Assembly: GCF_011764545.1 (NCBI RefSeq) | Contig: NZ_AP022870.1 | Location: 5,130,001-5,194,000 of the forward strand | Direction of reading: 5' to 3' | From: Phytohabitans flavus | GTDB taxonomy: Bacteria > Actinomycetota > Actinomycetes > Mycobacteriales > Micromonosporaceae | DNA: 64,000 nucleotides | Part shown: piece by piece, positions 17,611 through 26,192 of the stretch | Layout: each line of letters begins with the position of its first letter | Numbering within the stretch: position 1 is the stretch's first letter | Notes under the pieces: model-generated | What the model saw: only the letters and a program-made list of their open reading frames with translations | Database searches by the model: none | Told to the model about the DNA's origin: nothing | Translations under genes and position numbers: made by a program

Positions 17611-18354
17611 ATGACGCCGGCCCGCCGCGCCGCCACGCCAAGCCAGGCCACCACGCCACGCCAGGCCACGCCGTCCCGGCAGGGCAAGGCTCCGACGAAG
17701 CGCGACCGCATCGCCGCGGAGCTGCGCCGGATGATCAGCGAGGGCGAGCTGCCCCGGGGCAGCCGCATCCAGCAGGATGTGCTGGCCGCGATGTTCGACA
17801 CCAGCATCACCCCGGTACGTGAGGCGCTACGGCTGCTCGAGGCCGAGGGTGTGCTGGTCGGCGAACCGCACAAGGGCGTGCGGGTCGCCGACGCCGACTT
17901 CGAGCAGGTCAAGACCGTCTATCTGATGCGCAGGCTGTTGGAGCCCTACGCGATGCAGCGGGCCGCTCGGCGACTCTCCCCACGTGACATCGACCTGGCC
18001 GAACGCCTCGCCGAGGAGATGGAGCAGGCCGCGGCCGAAGGCGACCGGGCCCGGCTCAACGCGACCAACTACCGGTTCCACTTCCTGTTCTACGCCAACT
18101 GCGGCAACGAGGGTCTCACCAACGAGATCGAGCAGCTCTGGCAGAAGTTTCCCTGGGATGTACTGCAGGTGGTCGACGACCGGGCGGAGGAGACCTCCAA
18201 CGAGCACCGATCGATGCTCGCCGCCGCGCGCCTCGGCGACGGCGCCGCGCTGGCCAAGGCTACCGAGTGGCACCTGGGGCGCAGCTTCCTCGCGCTGGCC
18301 CGGCACCTGACGGGTCAGCGAATCGCTGACCCGTTCGACGTCGACAACGACTGA
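17611..18354 (+). CDS. GntR-family regulator, FCD (FadR-like) subfamily
   Basis: Transcription factor of 247 residues. The winged helix-turn-helix occupies about residues 30-100 (RDRIAAELRRMISEGELPRG, then QQDVLAAMFDTSITPVREAL, HKGVRVADAD). The FCD effector domain follows (LMRRLLEPYAMQRAARRL, YRFHFLFYANCGNEGLTNEI, EHRSMLAAARLGDGAA), with the metal-binding His pattern of the group. It probably senses an organic acid from the pathway encoded around it and controls both divergent promoters of the cluster. The first 25 residues are a Thr/Gln/Ala-rich tail. Confidence 0.93.
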   Translation: MTPARRAATPSQATTPRQATPSRQGKAPTKRDRIAAELRRMISEGELPRGSRIQQDVLAAMFDTSITPVREALRLLEAEGVLVGEPHKGVRVADADFEQVKTVYLMRRLLEPYAMQRAARRLSPRDIDLAERLAEEMEQAAAEGDRARLNATNYRFHFLFYANCGNEGLTNEIEQLWQKFPWDVLQVVDDRAEETSNEHRSMLAAARLGDGAALAKATEWHLGRSFLALARHLTGQRIADPFDVDND

Positions 18355-18397
18355 GCCGGCAACGCCGCTGGGTTTTCGATCAGCCCGGCCGCCCGCG

Positions 18398-19533
18398 TCA
18401 GTTCTTCGAGGACTTCGCCGGTGTGCTCCCCAACGCCGGCACCCGCCGACCGCCCGGCGGCTCCGGCACCCGGTGCAGCGGTGAGGTCACCACCCGCACC
18501 GAGCGGCCGGAGGGCAGTGTCGCCTCCGACCAGCGGCCGGTCGCCTGCGCCTGTGGATGCCTCAGCACCTCACCGATCTGGTTGAGCCGCGCGTATGGTA
18601 CGTCGGCCTTCGCCAGCCTGGCGATGACCTCCTCAGTGGACAGTACGCCGAGCCGTTCCTGAACGGTGCGCTCAGTCAGCTCGCGATGGCTTACCCGCGC
18701 GGTGTTGGAGGCGAACGCGGGATCGTCCAGCAGCGCAGGATCGTCGAGGACGACGCGGCACAGTCGTTGCCACTGGCCCTCGTTTTGTACGGCGATCAGC
18801 ACGTCCTGGCCGTCCGCGGTGCGGTACGGGCCGTAGGGGCGATACTCGCGTGTCGCAGCCCCGCCGGCGGTGGCGCGGATCCGCCGTGAAGCTCGGCGAG
18901 CAGCAGCGGGCTCATCCATTCCAGCAGTACGTCGAACAGCGCGATGTCCAGCCGCTTGCCGACGCCGGTCTGCTCCCGGGCGTAGAGCGCGGCGAGGATC
19001 GCCGCCAACGCGTAGGTCCCGCCGGCGAGGTCGGCCAGCGAGACACCCGGTTTGGCCGGCGCTTCCGGGGTCCCGGTAGCGCTGATCGTGCCGGCCTCTC
19101 CCTGCACCAGCGCATCGTAGGCCTTGCGGTCGGCATAGGGGCCGGTGTCGCCGTATCCCGAGAGGTAGCAGCGGATCAGCCGCGGGTTGAGCGCGGAAAG
19201 CTCTGCGTCGGGCACGATCCGCTCCATCGCGCCTGGCGCGAGGTTGCACACAAGCACGTCGGCCTGGGCCAACAAGCCGCGCAACGCCTGCCGGCCGGCT
19301 TCGTCCTTGAGGTCGAGCACGACACTGCGTTTTCCCCGGTTGAGCCAGACGAAATGGGTCGCCTCGCCGTGCACGGCCTCGTCGTAGCCGCGGGCGAAAT
19401 CTCCCCCGCCAGGCCGCTCGACCTTGATCACATCGGCGCCGAGGTCGCCCAGGTGTCGCGAGCACAACGGCGCCGCGACCGCCTGCTCGACCGCGACCAC
19501 CCGAACGCCGGTGAGGTCACCCCGCGTGCTCAT
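18398..19533 (-). CDS. CaiB/BaiF class III CoA-transferase, frame broken once
   Basis: CoA-transferase of about 378 residues that moves CoA between carboxylic acids. The N-terminal half has GVRVVAVEQAVAAPLCSRHL, DVIKVERPGGGDFARGYDEA, FVWLNRGKRSVVLDLKD and the catalytic Asp in GVSLADLAGG. After AELHGGSAPPPAG the frame breaks at the C4 run 18859-18862; one more base joins it to AATREYRPYGPYRTADGQDV and the C-terminal domain. The length (3n+2) agrees. The ATG at 19533 overlaps the stop of the metallo-hydrolase gene. It probably activates the pathway acid to its CoA thioester. Confidence 0.88.
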
Positions 19534-20525
19534 CGGGCACCGAAGCGGAGCACGGTACCGACCGCCGGCTGCACATAGTTGTCGGACAGCTCGGTCGACA
19601 GCGTCGTGTGGGTGCGCAGGCCACTGCAGTGCATCGGCATCACCGTGGCGACCTCCATCTCGCGCAGCGCTTGGGCGGTCAGTGCCACGTTCTCGGTGGG
19701 CGTGGTCGGGAAGCCCAGATGGAACCCGCCCATCACGGCGCGGACCGGCTTGTCGCCGCAGACCGCACGGGCCCGCGCGATCGTGTTGATGACGCCGGCG
19801 TGCGCACAGCCGGTCAGGATCACCAGACCGGCGCCACGGACGTCGATGACGAGACCCATCTCGTCCATCACCTCATCTCGACGCAGCCGTCCCTGCGAGG
19901 AGACCTGGTAGAGCCCAGGATCACCAGGTTTGAACGCGGGCGCGGCGCCAGCCTCGAAGCCGACGGTGCGGGGGATCTCGCCGGTGGTGTGCACACCCCA
20001 GCCGAGGTCGAGCGAGTCTTTCGTCAGCACCGGTACCCCACCGGACTTCTCGACCTCGGCGAAGCCGAACGCCGCGTTGTAGACCGGCGAGGTGCGCCCG
20101 TCCCCCATCACCGCGTACCGCGGCAGCTGCGCGTCCTCGTGGGTAGCCACCGGGATGCGCCGCTCCGCGAGGGACAAGAAGGTGTGGATGCCACCGAAAT
20201 GGTCGGGATGTCCGTGGCTGATGACGACATGGTCGACGCTGGCGGGATCGACGCCGAGCACCTTCATGTTGTGCGCCAAGACCGTGCCGGTGAGGCCGGC
20301 ATCGAAAAGCACCCGGGTGGTGTGCCGGCCGCGCACGGCCTCGACCAGGAAACTGATGCCGTTCTCCGCCTGCGGCGGCACCCGCTTGGGATCGAAGTGC
20401 TCGATCAGGCCGTAGCGGCTGACACAGTGGTCATCCGCACCGGCCGGGCTCGCCTGCTCTGGCAGAAGCATGTCGACCTGGTTCTCGACGAGCACGGTGA
20501 TCGTGACGCTGTCAGCTTCAAACAT
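19530..20525 (-). CDS. MBL-fold metallo-hydrolase
   Basis: Metallo-beta-lactamase fold protein of 331 residues with the metal motif HVVISHGHPDHFGG and further ligands in TGCAHAGVINTI and MPMHCSGL. The layout matches the group annotated as dihydropterin-type synthase-like MBL proteins. It is first in a two-gene leftward unit with the CoA-transferase (ATGA overlap) and diverges from the CitE-like gene. It may hydrolyse an ester, lactone or thioester of the pathway; the substrate is not known. Confidence 0.88.
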   Translation of the reverse strand: MFEADSVTITVLVENQVDMLLPEQASPAGADDHCVSRYGLIEHFDPKRVPPQAENGISFLVEAVRGRHTTRVLFDAGLTGTVLAHNMKVLGVDPASVDHVVISHGHPDHFGGIHTFLSLAERRIPVATHEDAQLPRYAVMGDGRTSPVYNAAFGFAEVEKSGGVPVLTKDSLDLGWGVHTTGEIPRTVGFEAGAAPAFKPGDPGLYQVSSQGRLRRDEVMDEMGLVIDVRGAGLVILTGCAHAGVINTIARARAVCGDKPVRAVMGGFHLGFPTTPTENVALTAQALREMEVATVMPMHCSGLRTHTTLSTELSDNYVQPAVGTVLRFGAR

Positions 20526-20553
20526 GAGAGCAAGTTACATGACGTACTCAGAT

Positions 20554-20570
20554 AATGCATCATCTGCATT
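20554..20570. promoter_or_regulatory. Inverted repeat in MBL/CitE divergent promoter
   Basis: AATGCA and TGCATT are inverted arms with a five-base spacer (20554-20559, 20565-20570), between the divergent starts at 20525 and 20592. The AATGCAT core recurs in the importer/hydrolase spacer, so this is a candidate GntR operator. Confidence 0.4.
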
Positions 20571-20591
20571 TTCGTGTGCGATGATGTCCCG

Positions 20592-21413
20592 GTGAACCCC
20601 CGTTCCCACCTCTACGTCCCCGCCGACCAGCCGCGCTTCCTGCGCAGCGCAGCACGGTCGTCAGCCGACGCGCTGATCCTCGACCTCGAAGACGCGGTCG
20701 CCCCGGCCAACAAAGACACCGCCAGGTCGGCCGCCGCCGACTTCGCCGCCACCCGCCCACCGCACGCCAGCTTCGAGCTCTGGGTACGAGTCAACGAGGG
20801 AGCCCGCGGACGAGACGACGCCGCCACCGTTCTCGCCACCGGGAACGTCGACGGAATCTGGCTACCCAAAGCCACCGTCGGCGCCGACCTCGACGCGATC
20901 GCCGCCATCGCGGCCGAGTCCGGCGCCGCCCTCGGCCTCCTCGTCGAAAGCGCCACCGGCCTCGTCGCGATCGCGGAACTAGCAGCCCACCCGGCCGTGC
21001 GATGCCTCCAACTCGGCGAGGTCGACCTCCGGGCCGACCTCGGCATGCCGCCCGACACCGGCGACCACCTGCTCGACTGGGCACGCGGACTGACGATCGC
21101 GCACGCAGCCGCGCACCGCCTGGAATGCGTCGCCCCGGTCTCCACCCGGATCACCGACCCGGACAGCTTCGCCGCCTCCAGCCGCCACCTCCGCGACCTC
21201 GGGTTCCGCAGCCGCGCCTGCATACACCCGACCCAGGTCGCCGTCGCCAACGAGATTTTCAGCGTCGACCCGGCTCGGCTCGCCGACGCCCACGCACTGC
21301 TCGACCGCTTCGAACGGCAGCAGGCCACCGGCAACGGCGCGTTCCGCGACACAGACGGAACCATGGTAGATGCGGCGACGGTGCGCCAAGCCCGTGAACT
21401 GACTGGCCGCTGA
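20592..21413 (+). CDS. HpcH/HpaI aldolase / CitE-like CoA-ester lyase
   Basis: TIM-barrel lyase of 273 residues related to citrate lyase beta subunits. Visible motifs: SHLYVPADQPRFL at the start, ADALILDLEDAVAP with metal-binding Asp/Glu, VRVNEGARGRDDAATVL, GIWLPKATVGADLDA, GLLVESATGL and LGEVDLRADLG. Such enzymes cleave or hydrolyse malyl-, citramalyl- or related CoA esters. GTG 20592 was chosen because homology starts there; GTG 20574 is also in frame. With the CoA-transferase and GntR genes it suggests degradation of a branched or hydroxylated acid through CoA esters. Confidence 0.9.
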   Translation: MNPRSHLYVPADQPRFLRSAARSSADALILDLEDAVAPANKDTARSAAADFAATRPPHASFELWVRVNEGARGRDDAATVLATGNVDGIWLPKATVGADLDAIAAIAAESGAALGLLVESATGLVAIAELAAHPAVRCLQLGEVDLRADLGMPPDTGDHLLDWARGLTIAHAAAHRLECVAPVSTRITDPDSFAASSRHLRDLGFRSRACIHPTQVAVANEIFSVDPARLADAHALLDRFERQQATGNGAFRDTDGTMVDAATVRQARELTGR

Positions 21414-21595
21414 CCTCGGCCAAGGCGGCCGAATGCGCTCGCGTGGCGGCTCTCGCGCCGCCTCCGGGCTGGTCCATGTTGTGTTGCGCAGGGCAGATCG
21501 GCGCGTCAGAACTTTTCGGCGCGACGTGTCGAATTCGGCCGCTCCCGTCCGTCGGGAATGACGACAGCACCTCAGAACCAACATATGGAGTAACC

Positions 21596-22168
21596 ATGCG
21601 TACCCTGATCGCCACCGCGTTCGTCTCACTCGACGGCGTCATCGAGGGGGCCGGCGAAGAGCCCGGCTACCGCAACACGGGCTGGACGTTTAAGGACATC
21701 GAGTTCGACGAGGCCGTATACGGGATCAAGGGCCGCGAGCAGGATGAGGCCGCAGCTGTGTTGATGGGCCGAGTCTCCTACGAGCTGTTCTCGCCGGTAT
21801 GGCCGGGTATGAGCGAGTTCCCTGGCTACAACGCGATGCCGAAGTACGTCGTGTCGACCACGCTGCAGGAGAAGGACCTGGTGTCCAACTGGGGCGAGAT
21901 CAGTATCCTCCGTTCGCTTGACGACGTCGCCGCGCTCAAGCAGACCGAGGGCGGGCCGATCATCATCCACGCCAGCGCCACCCTGAACCGCGACCTGTCC
22001 GACGCTCGCCTGATCGACCGCTACCACCTGCTGGTCTACCCGGTCCTGCTCGGCGCGGGCAAGCGCCTGTTCAGCGACACCGACAAGGACAAGCAGAACC
22101 TCAAGCTCACCGAGAGCGAGTCCTACGCCAACGGAGTACAGAAGCTGGTCTACGACGTCGTCCGCTGA
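21596..22168 (+). CDS. Dihydrofolate reductase-family protein (RibD C-terminal domain)
   Basis: Protein of 190 residues with the DHFR-like fold of RibD C-terminal domains. The start is RTLIATAFVSLDGVIEG, followed by LMGRVSYELFSPVWPG, KYVVSTTLQEKDL, IIIHASATLNRDL and YHLLVYPVLLGAGKRLF. Members are NADPH-dependent reductases of mostly unknown substrate. The start is ATG 21596 after GGAG; in-frame codons further up are not conserved. It stands alone and is followed by a hairpin terminator. A decayed relative lies at 8401-8690. Confidence 0.92.
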   Translation: MRTLIATAFVSLDGVIEGAGEEPGYRNTGWTFKDIEFDEAVYGIKGREQDEAAAVLMGRVSYELFSPVWPGMSEFPGYNAMPKYVVSTTLQEKDLVSNWGEISILRSLDDVAALKQTEGGPIIIHASATLNRDLSDARLIDRYHLLVYPVLLGAGKRLFSDTDKDKQNLKLTESESYANGVQKLVYDVVR

Positions 22169-22179
22169 CCAGCCCCGCC

Positions 22180-22207
22180 GGGGTCGGCCTGTTCTGAGGC
22201 CGGCCCC
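22180..22207 (+). terminator. Hairpin terminator
   Basis: GGGGTCGGCCT and AGGCCGGCCCC pair over 11 positions with one T-G wobble and a six-base loop, 12 bases after the preceding stop. It may serve both this gene and the leftward operon ending at 22432. Confidence 0.7.
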
Positions 22208-22431
22208 GCATCCCCACACAACTAAGCCGCGAACGCCTGCAAACCCTCACCCTCCAGGCGACACAGCTCGCCGCACGCCGCGACCAAACTCCAACGCGAC
22301 CTGGCACACACCCCCAGCTCGGCGAGTTCTACGCGAAGAACGCGACCCGCCAGGACGGACAACTGCCGGATCATGGAGGAGTCCGCCGGACGGCGAACGC
22401 GGTGTCCGATGCCGAGCGGATTACTGAGGCG
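22208..22431. other. Spacer at the end of the large leftward operon
   Basis: No supported gene is present. A forward frame (including GEFYAKNATRQDGQLPD) looks protein-like for about 70 codons but has no start or recognisable family, so it may be a relic. Confidence 0.3.
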
Positions 22432-24032
22432 TCAGCGCAGGATGTCGAAGCGCAGGCCGGAGGAGGCCTCGCCGCTGCCGGGCGCCTTCGTCCTGGCCTG
22501 CCAGACCGTGACGCCGGTGGCGGTGGCTAGCAGGCGGTGGCGTCTTACCAGCCGGGTGGCCTCGCGGGGTACCTCCTCGTCGGCGATCTGGGCGGTTTGC
22601 GGCACCAGCGTGCCGCGTACACCGGCGTCGCTGACGCCGGTGGCACCCTCCGGTGCGGTCGCCCGGGCCAGTAGTGCGCGGTCGTCGGGCCCGGTGGTGC
22701 TGACCAGTGGGTACCAGTAGTCGGGCAGCGGGGTGCCGAGCCGGTAGTCGACCCGGTCGACGCGGGTGGGGTCGAAGGCCGGTTCTCCGGGCGGGCGCAG
22801 TCGCAGGTAGCGCTGGTAGCGGTCGACGTGCTCGCCGTCCCGGTCTACGGTCGCCAGCTCTACCACCCAGGCGAGGTTGGCGAGTTCGTCGCGGACGACG
22901 AGCGTGTCCTCGATCGCCTCGCCCTCCAGCGGTCGCGGGTTCGGTGGCACGAGCAGCCGCAGCCCGGCGCCGCTGCCGGTCAGTTCCCACAGCCGCCACG
23001 GGCCGGCGCCTCCGTCGGCGACGGCGGCTGCCGGAACATCGGTCACCGTGCCGAACGTGTCCACCACCCGCAGCGTGGTCACCGCGGTCAGCCCGGGGCG
23101 ACGCTGAGCGGGACCATGAACCAGTCGTTGCTGTACAGCTGGGCGAAGGAGGCCAGGGCGGCACCGGCCGGGTCGGTGGCGCGCAACGCGTCGAGGTTGA
23201 CGTCGCCGTCCTCCAGTTCCCAGAACCGGGGCCGGGGCATGCCCGGGTAGCTGACCGGGGCAGGCCGGACCGTCACCGGCGTGCCGCCTGTGAGGGTCCC
23301 GGTGGGCGCGGGGCCGCTGTCGAAGGTGTACCAGTCGACGCCACCGCCGTGGTACTCGTCGGCGACCAGCTCCACCGGGCCGCGTGACAGCGGGGCGGAG
23401 AGCCGGAAGCGGTACTCCAGCCGCTGGCCGTCCCACGCCGCCGGTGCGCCCGCGCCGGCCGCGGGGCGCACCCGGGTCCGCAGCCAGCGCAGCCAAGCCC
23501 GGCAGGCCCGCTCGACGCCGGGCCGCAGTCCAACGTCGAGCCCGGCGATGGCGGGGAGGCTGCCCGTGTCTCCGGCGGCGCCGAGGTGAGGGAGCAGGAA
23601 CCGGTAGAGCTGGCGGGGGTCGGGGATCCGCCGCAGGTACAGGCTCAGCTTCGGACCGGCGTCGGCGGGCTCGAATGGGAACGCGTCGTTGAGCACGGTC
23701 CGGGCGGCCGTTACGGCCTCGTCGCGCAGGCGTCGTCCAAAGTCGACACCGAGTTCGGCCAGCGGCAGGTAGCCGAGTTCCTCGACGGTCGGCAGGGGTT
23801 CCGGCTCCACCGCGGGCTCCACCGCGGCGAGCGGGGCCTGGCCGCCGGCGGGTCGCAGCGACGCGGTCTCGTGGGCGATGGTGACCTGGACGGGGGTGCC
23901 GGCGTCGTCGGCCACGAACTCGCGGGTCTGCCACTGCCGGGCGAGCATCCACAGTGGATCGCGGGCCGGGGCGGCGAGCGAGTCGCGCTGGTCGTCCGGC
24001 GTCACCGCGACGGATTCGGGGGTCAAGCGCAC
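22432..24032 (-). CDS. Large uncharacterised protein, last gene of PLD/DUF6603 operon, frame broken once
   Basis: Protein of about 533 residues, no signal peptide or membrane helix. The N-terminus reads MRLTPESVAVTPDDQRDS, then ARDPLWMLARQWQTREFVAD followed by DAGTPVQV; this DPLW-x-LARQWQ-x-EF-x-x-DAG block looks strongly conserved and I believe I have seen it in hypothetical proteins of several phyla. The rest is rich in strands. The frame breaks at the C3 run 23092-23094 (the protein seems to end SVAPG-stop); one more base continues into LTAVTTLRVVDTFGTVTDVP and on to RFDILR. The length (3n+2) agrees. The start is GTG 24032. No function is known. Confidence 0.8.
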
Positions 24033-24057
24033 GGCTGTTGTCCCTTCCCGGGGCGCC

Positions 24058-26178
24058 TCACGGGGTGCCGCCGACGACGATCTCGATGCCCGGCCGGCGT
24101 TCCGCCGGCGTGGCGCGGTCCCGGGCCATGGCCAAGGTGGATGTGAGTACCTCCACGAGCGTGTCGAGGTCCCACGTCGGAGCTTGCGGGTCGGGATGGA
24201 CGGCGACCAGGATGGCCTGCGGGGGCGATGCGTCCGGCTGGTCGTAGTGGAAGGCGACCGCGCTGTCGTGCGCGGCGGCCGGCACCGCCTGGTTCCAGCT
24301 GTCCACCATCAGCCCGGCGACCCGATTGGGCAGCTGCGTGCCGTATCCGGACTGGACCACGAAGCCGACCGCGCCGACGCTCGGTGTCGCCGCGCCGCCG
24401 ATCCAGATGCCCGGGTCGGCGTGCGGGAGCTGAGCGACGCGGGGGTCGAGCTCCTCTCCGGTGCCCAGCGTCTCGGCCAGGTCGTGGACGGTCAGCAGGG
24501 CGCGGACCGCGGGGCGTACCAACGCGTGGTCGGCCAGCCACGCCCGCACCGCGGCGGGCGCGGCTCCCTGCAGCCGCGACGGCCATTGGCCCAGGTCGTC
24601 GCGGAGCCCGCCGGCCGGCGCGGCGATCGGGACGAGTACCGGGATCCGCTGTCCGCACAGCTCCTCGGCCCGGGCCCGGGCGCGGGCCAGGGTGCCGGCG
24701 GGGTCGGCCGGGTCGTTCTGGAACGGGATCGCGGCGAGCCGTGGTCGCAGCCCGGCCGCCGCCGCGGCGGCGAGCTCCCGGAGCAGGGGCATGTCGCGGG
24801 CGCTGGCCGGGTCGGTGGGCGGCAGCGCCTCTGGGACGCCGAGCGCCGCCGCCTCCAGCAGCCGCGCGGTGAGCAGCCGCGCCTCCCGGGCCGGCTGGTC
24901 CAGGCTGGTGACCAGGTCGGCCACCCAGGTTTCGGCGGCGAGTACCCGGTCGACGAGCGCGCCGACCGCGTCCGGCGCGGGTGGTTCCGCGGTGGCGCTG
25001 GCCGGGTGTCTCAGGTCGTCGGCGGCCAGCGCCCGGGACGCCGCGATCAGCCGCCCGAGTGCGGTGGCGGCGACGAGCAGGTCGCTGAGCGTGGGCTCCG
25101 GGCCCGGCGGCGGGTCTTGGACGACGAGCCGGCCGGCTGGTACCGGCCCGGCCGCCGCCCAGTGGGCGCGGGCCAGCCGGTCGAGGCGGGTGTGCAGCTC
25201 GGCGCTGCTGGCGGCGGCGCGTACCCAGTCCAGCGGGTCGAGGTCGAGCGCGGCGACGTAGGTGGTCAGCGGCTCGGCGACGTCGGCCCCGTCGGCATCC
25301 ACCAGGCGCAGCCGCACCCTCACCGTCTCCGGGTCGGGCAGCAGCCGGCTGGCCCAGGCGGCGGTCAGCGGGTCGAGCTGGGCGGCGAGCCCGGGGAACG
25401 CGGTCCAGGTCGGTGTCCGCGCCGGATCCCATATGGACAGTACTCGGTGGACGGCGTCGTGGCCCGGCCGAGGCGTGCGGATCACCTCGAACTCGTCGGG
25501 CACCCGGCCCTCGGCGGCGACTGCGAGCGAGGCGCCGGCCCGTACCGCGTTGCCCTGCACGAGCTGGTGCACGCCCTCGGCGGCGACGAGGTCAGCGACC
25601 GCATCGACCCGTTCCTCCAGCCGGTCCAGGACGCTCCGCAAGCGGCCGAACTCCTCTGTGGACACGACCGGCAGCGCCAGCTCGGGGTCCAGGATGTCGC
25701 CGGGCGTGGCCGGGAACGGCACCGTCGTGTGGTCCCAGACCGGGGTAGCGGCGGACGTGGCGGTGAGGTACCGCTCGCGCAGGGCCAGACCGTCCACAGT
25801 GGCGGTCAGCATCGTCGAGGTGGAAGCGTCGGCCAGCAGCTCGCCGAGCGCGTCGCTCAGCGCCCGGGTGGCGCCGTCGAGTGCCGCCTGCGCGGCGACC
25901 ACCTCGTTGGCGGCGTACCGGGCGGCGGCCGTAGCCGCGCCGTCGGCGGCCTGCTGCGCGGTCGTGGCGGCCGCCTGTGCCTGGGCGAGCGCCCGGGCCG
26001 CCTCGGTCCGCTCCGCGAGCGCCGCGGCGGCGGGGTCGCGGCTGAGCACGCCGGTGAGGTGTGCCCGCCGGTCCTGTGCCGCGCGCAGTTCGGCCGCCTT
26101 GGCCGCCCGCTCCTGGGTCCAGGCCAGTAGCGCGTCGGTTCCCTCGGGCTCGACCACGTACGTGTTGTAGCTGCGCAT
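24058..26178 (-). CDS. Large uncharacterised coiled-coil protein of PLD/DUF6603 operon
   Basis: Protein of 706 residues. Residues 1-140 are Ala-rich and helical (RAAKAAELRAAQDRRAHLTG, then LAQAQAAATTAQQAADGAAT), giving a coiled coil. The remainder is globular, ending with a conserved-looking block: HADPGIWIGGAATPSVGAVG, FVVQSGYGTQLPNRVAGLMV, DSWNQAVPAAAHDSAVAFHY and WDLDTLVEVLTSTLAMARD. There is no signal peptide or membrane helix and no enzyme motif I can name. The start is ATG 26178. It lies 14 bases after the upstream gene and 25 bases before the next, within the operon. Confidence 0.82.
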   Translation of the reverse strand: MRSYNTYVVEPEGTDALLAWTQERAAKAAELRAAQDRRAHLTGVLSRDPAAAALAERTEAARALAQAQAAATTAQQAADGAATAAARYAANEVVAAQAALDGATRALSDALGELLADASTSTMLTATVDGLALRERYLTATSAATPVWDHTTVPFPATPGDILDPELALPVVSTEEFGRLRSVLDRLEERVDAVADLVAAEGVHQLVQGNAVRAGASLAVAAEGRVPDEFEVIRTPRPGHDAVHRVLSIWDPARTPTWTAFPGLAAQLDPLTAAWASRLLPDPETVRVRLRLVDADGADVAEPLTTYVAALDLDPLDWVRAAASSAELHTRLDRLARAHWAAAGPVPAGRLVVQDPPPGPEPTLSDLLVAATALGRLIAASRALAADDLRHPASATAEPPAPDAVGALVDRVLAAETWVADLVTSLDQPAREARLLTARLLEAAALGVPEALPPTDPASARDMPLLRELAAAAAAGLRPRLAAIPFQNDPADPAGTLARARARAEELCGQRIPVLVPIAAPAGGLRDDLGQWPSRLQGAAPAAVRAWLADHALVRPAVRALLTVHDLAETLGTGEELDPRVAQLPHADPGIWIGGAATPSVGAVGFVVQSGYGTQLPNRVAGLMVDSWNQAVPAAAHDSAVAFHYDQPDASPPQAILVAVHPDPQAPTWDLDTLVEVLTSTLAMARDRATPAERRPGIEIVVGGTP

Positions 26179-26192
26179 CGACGCCGCCTCCC

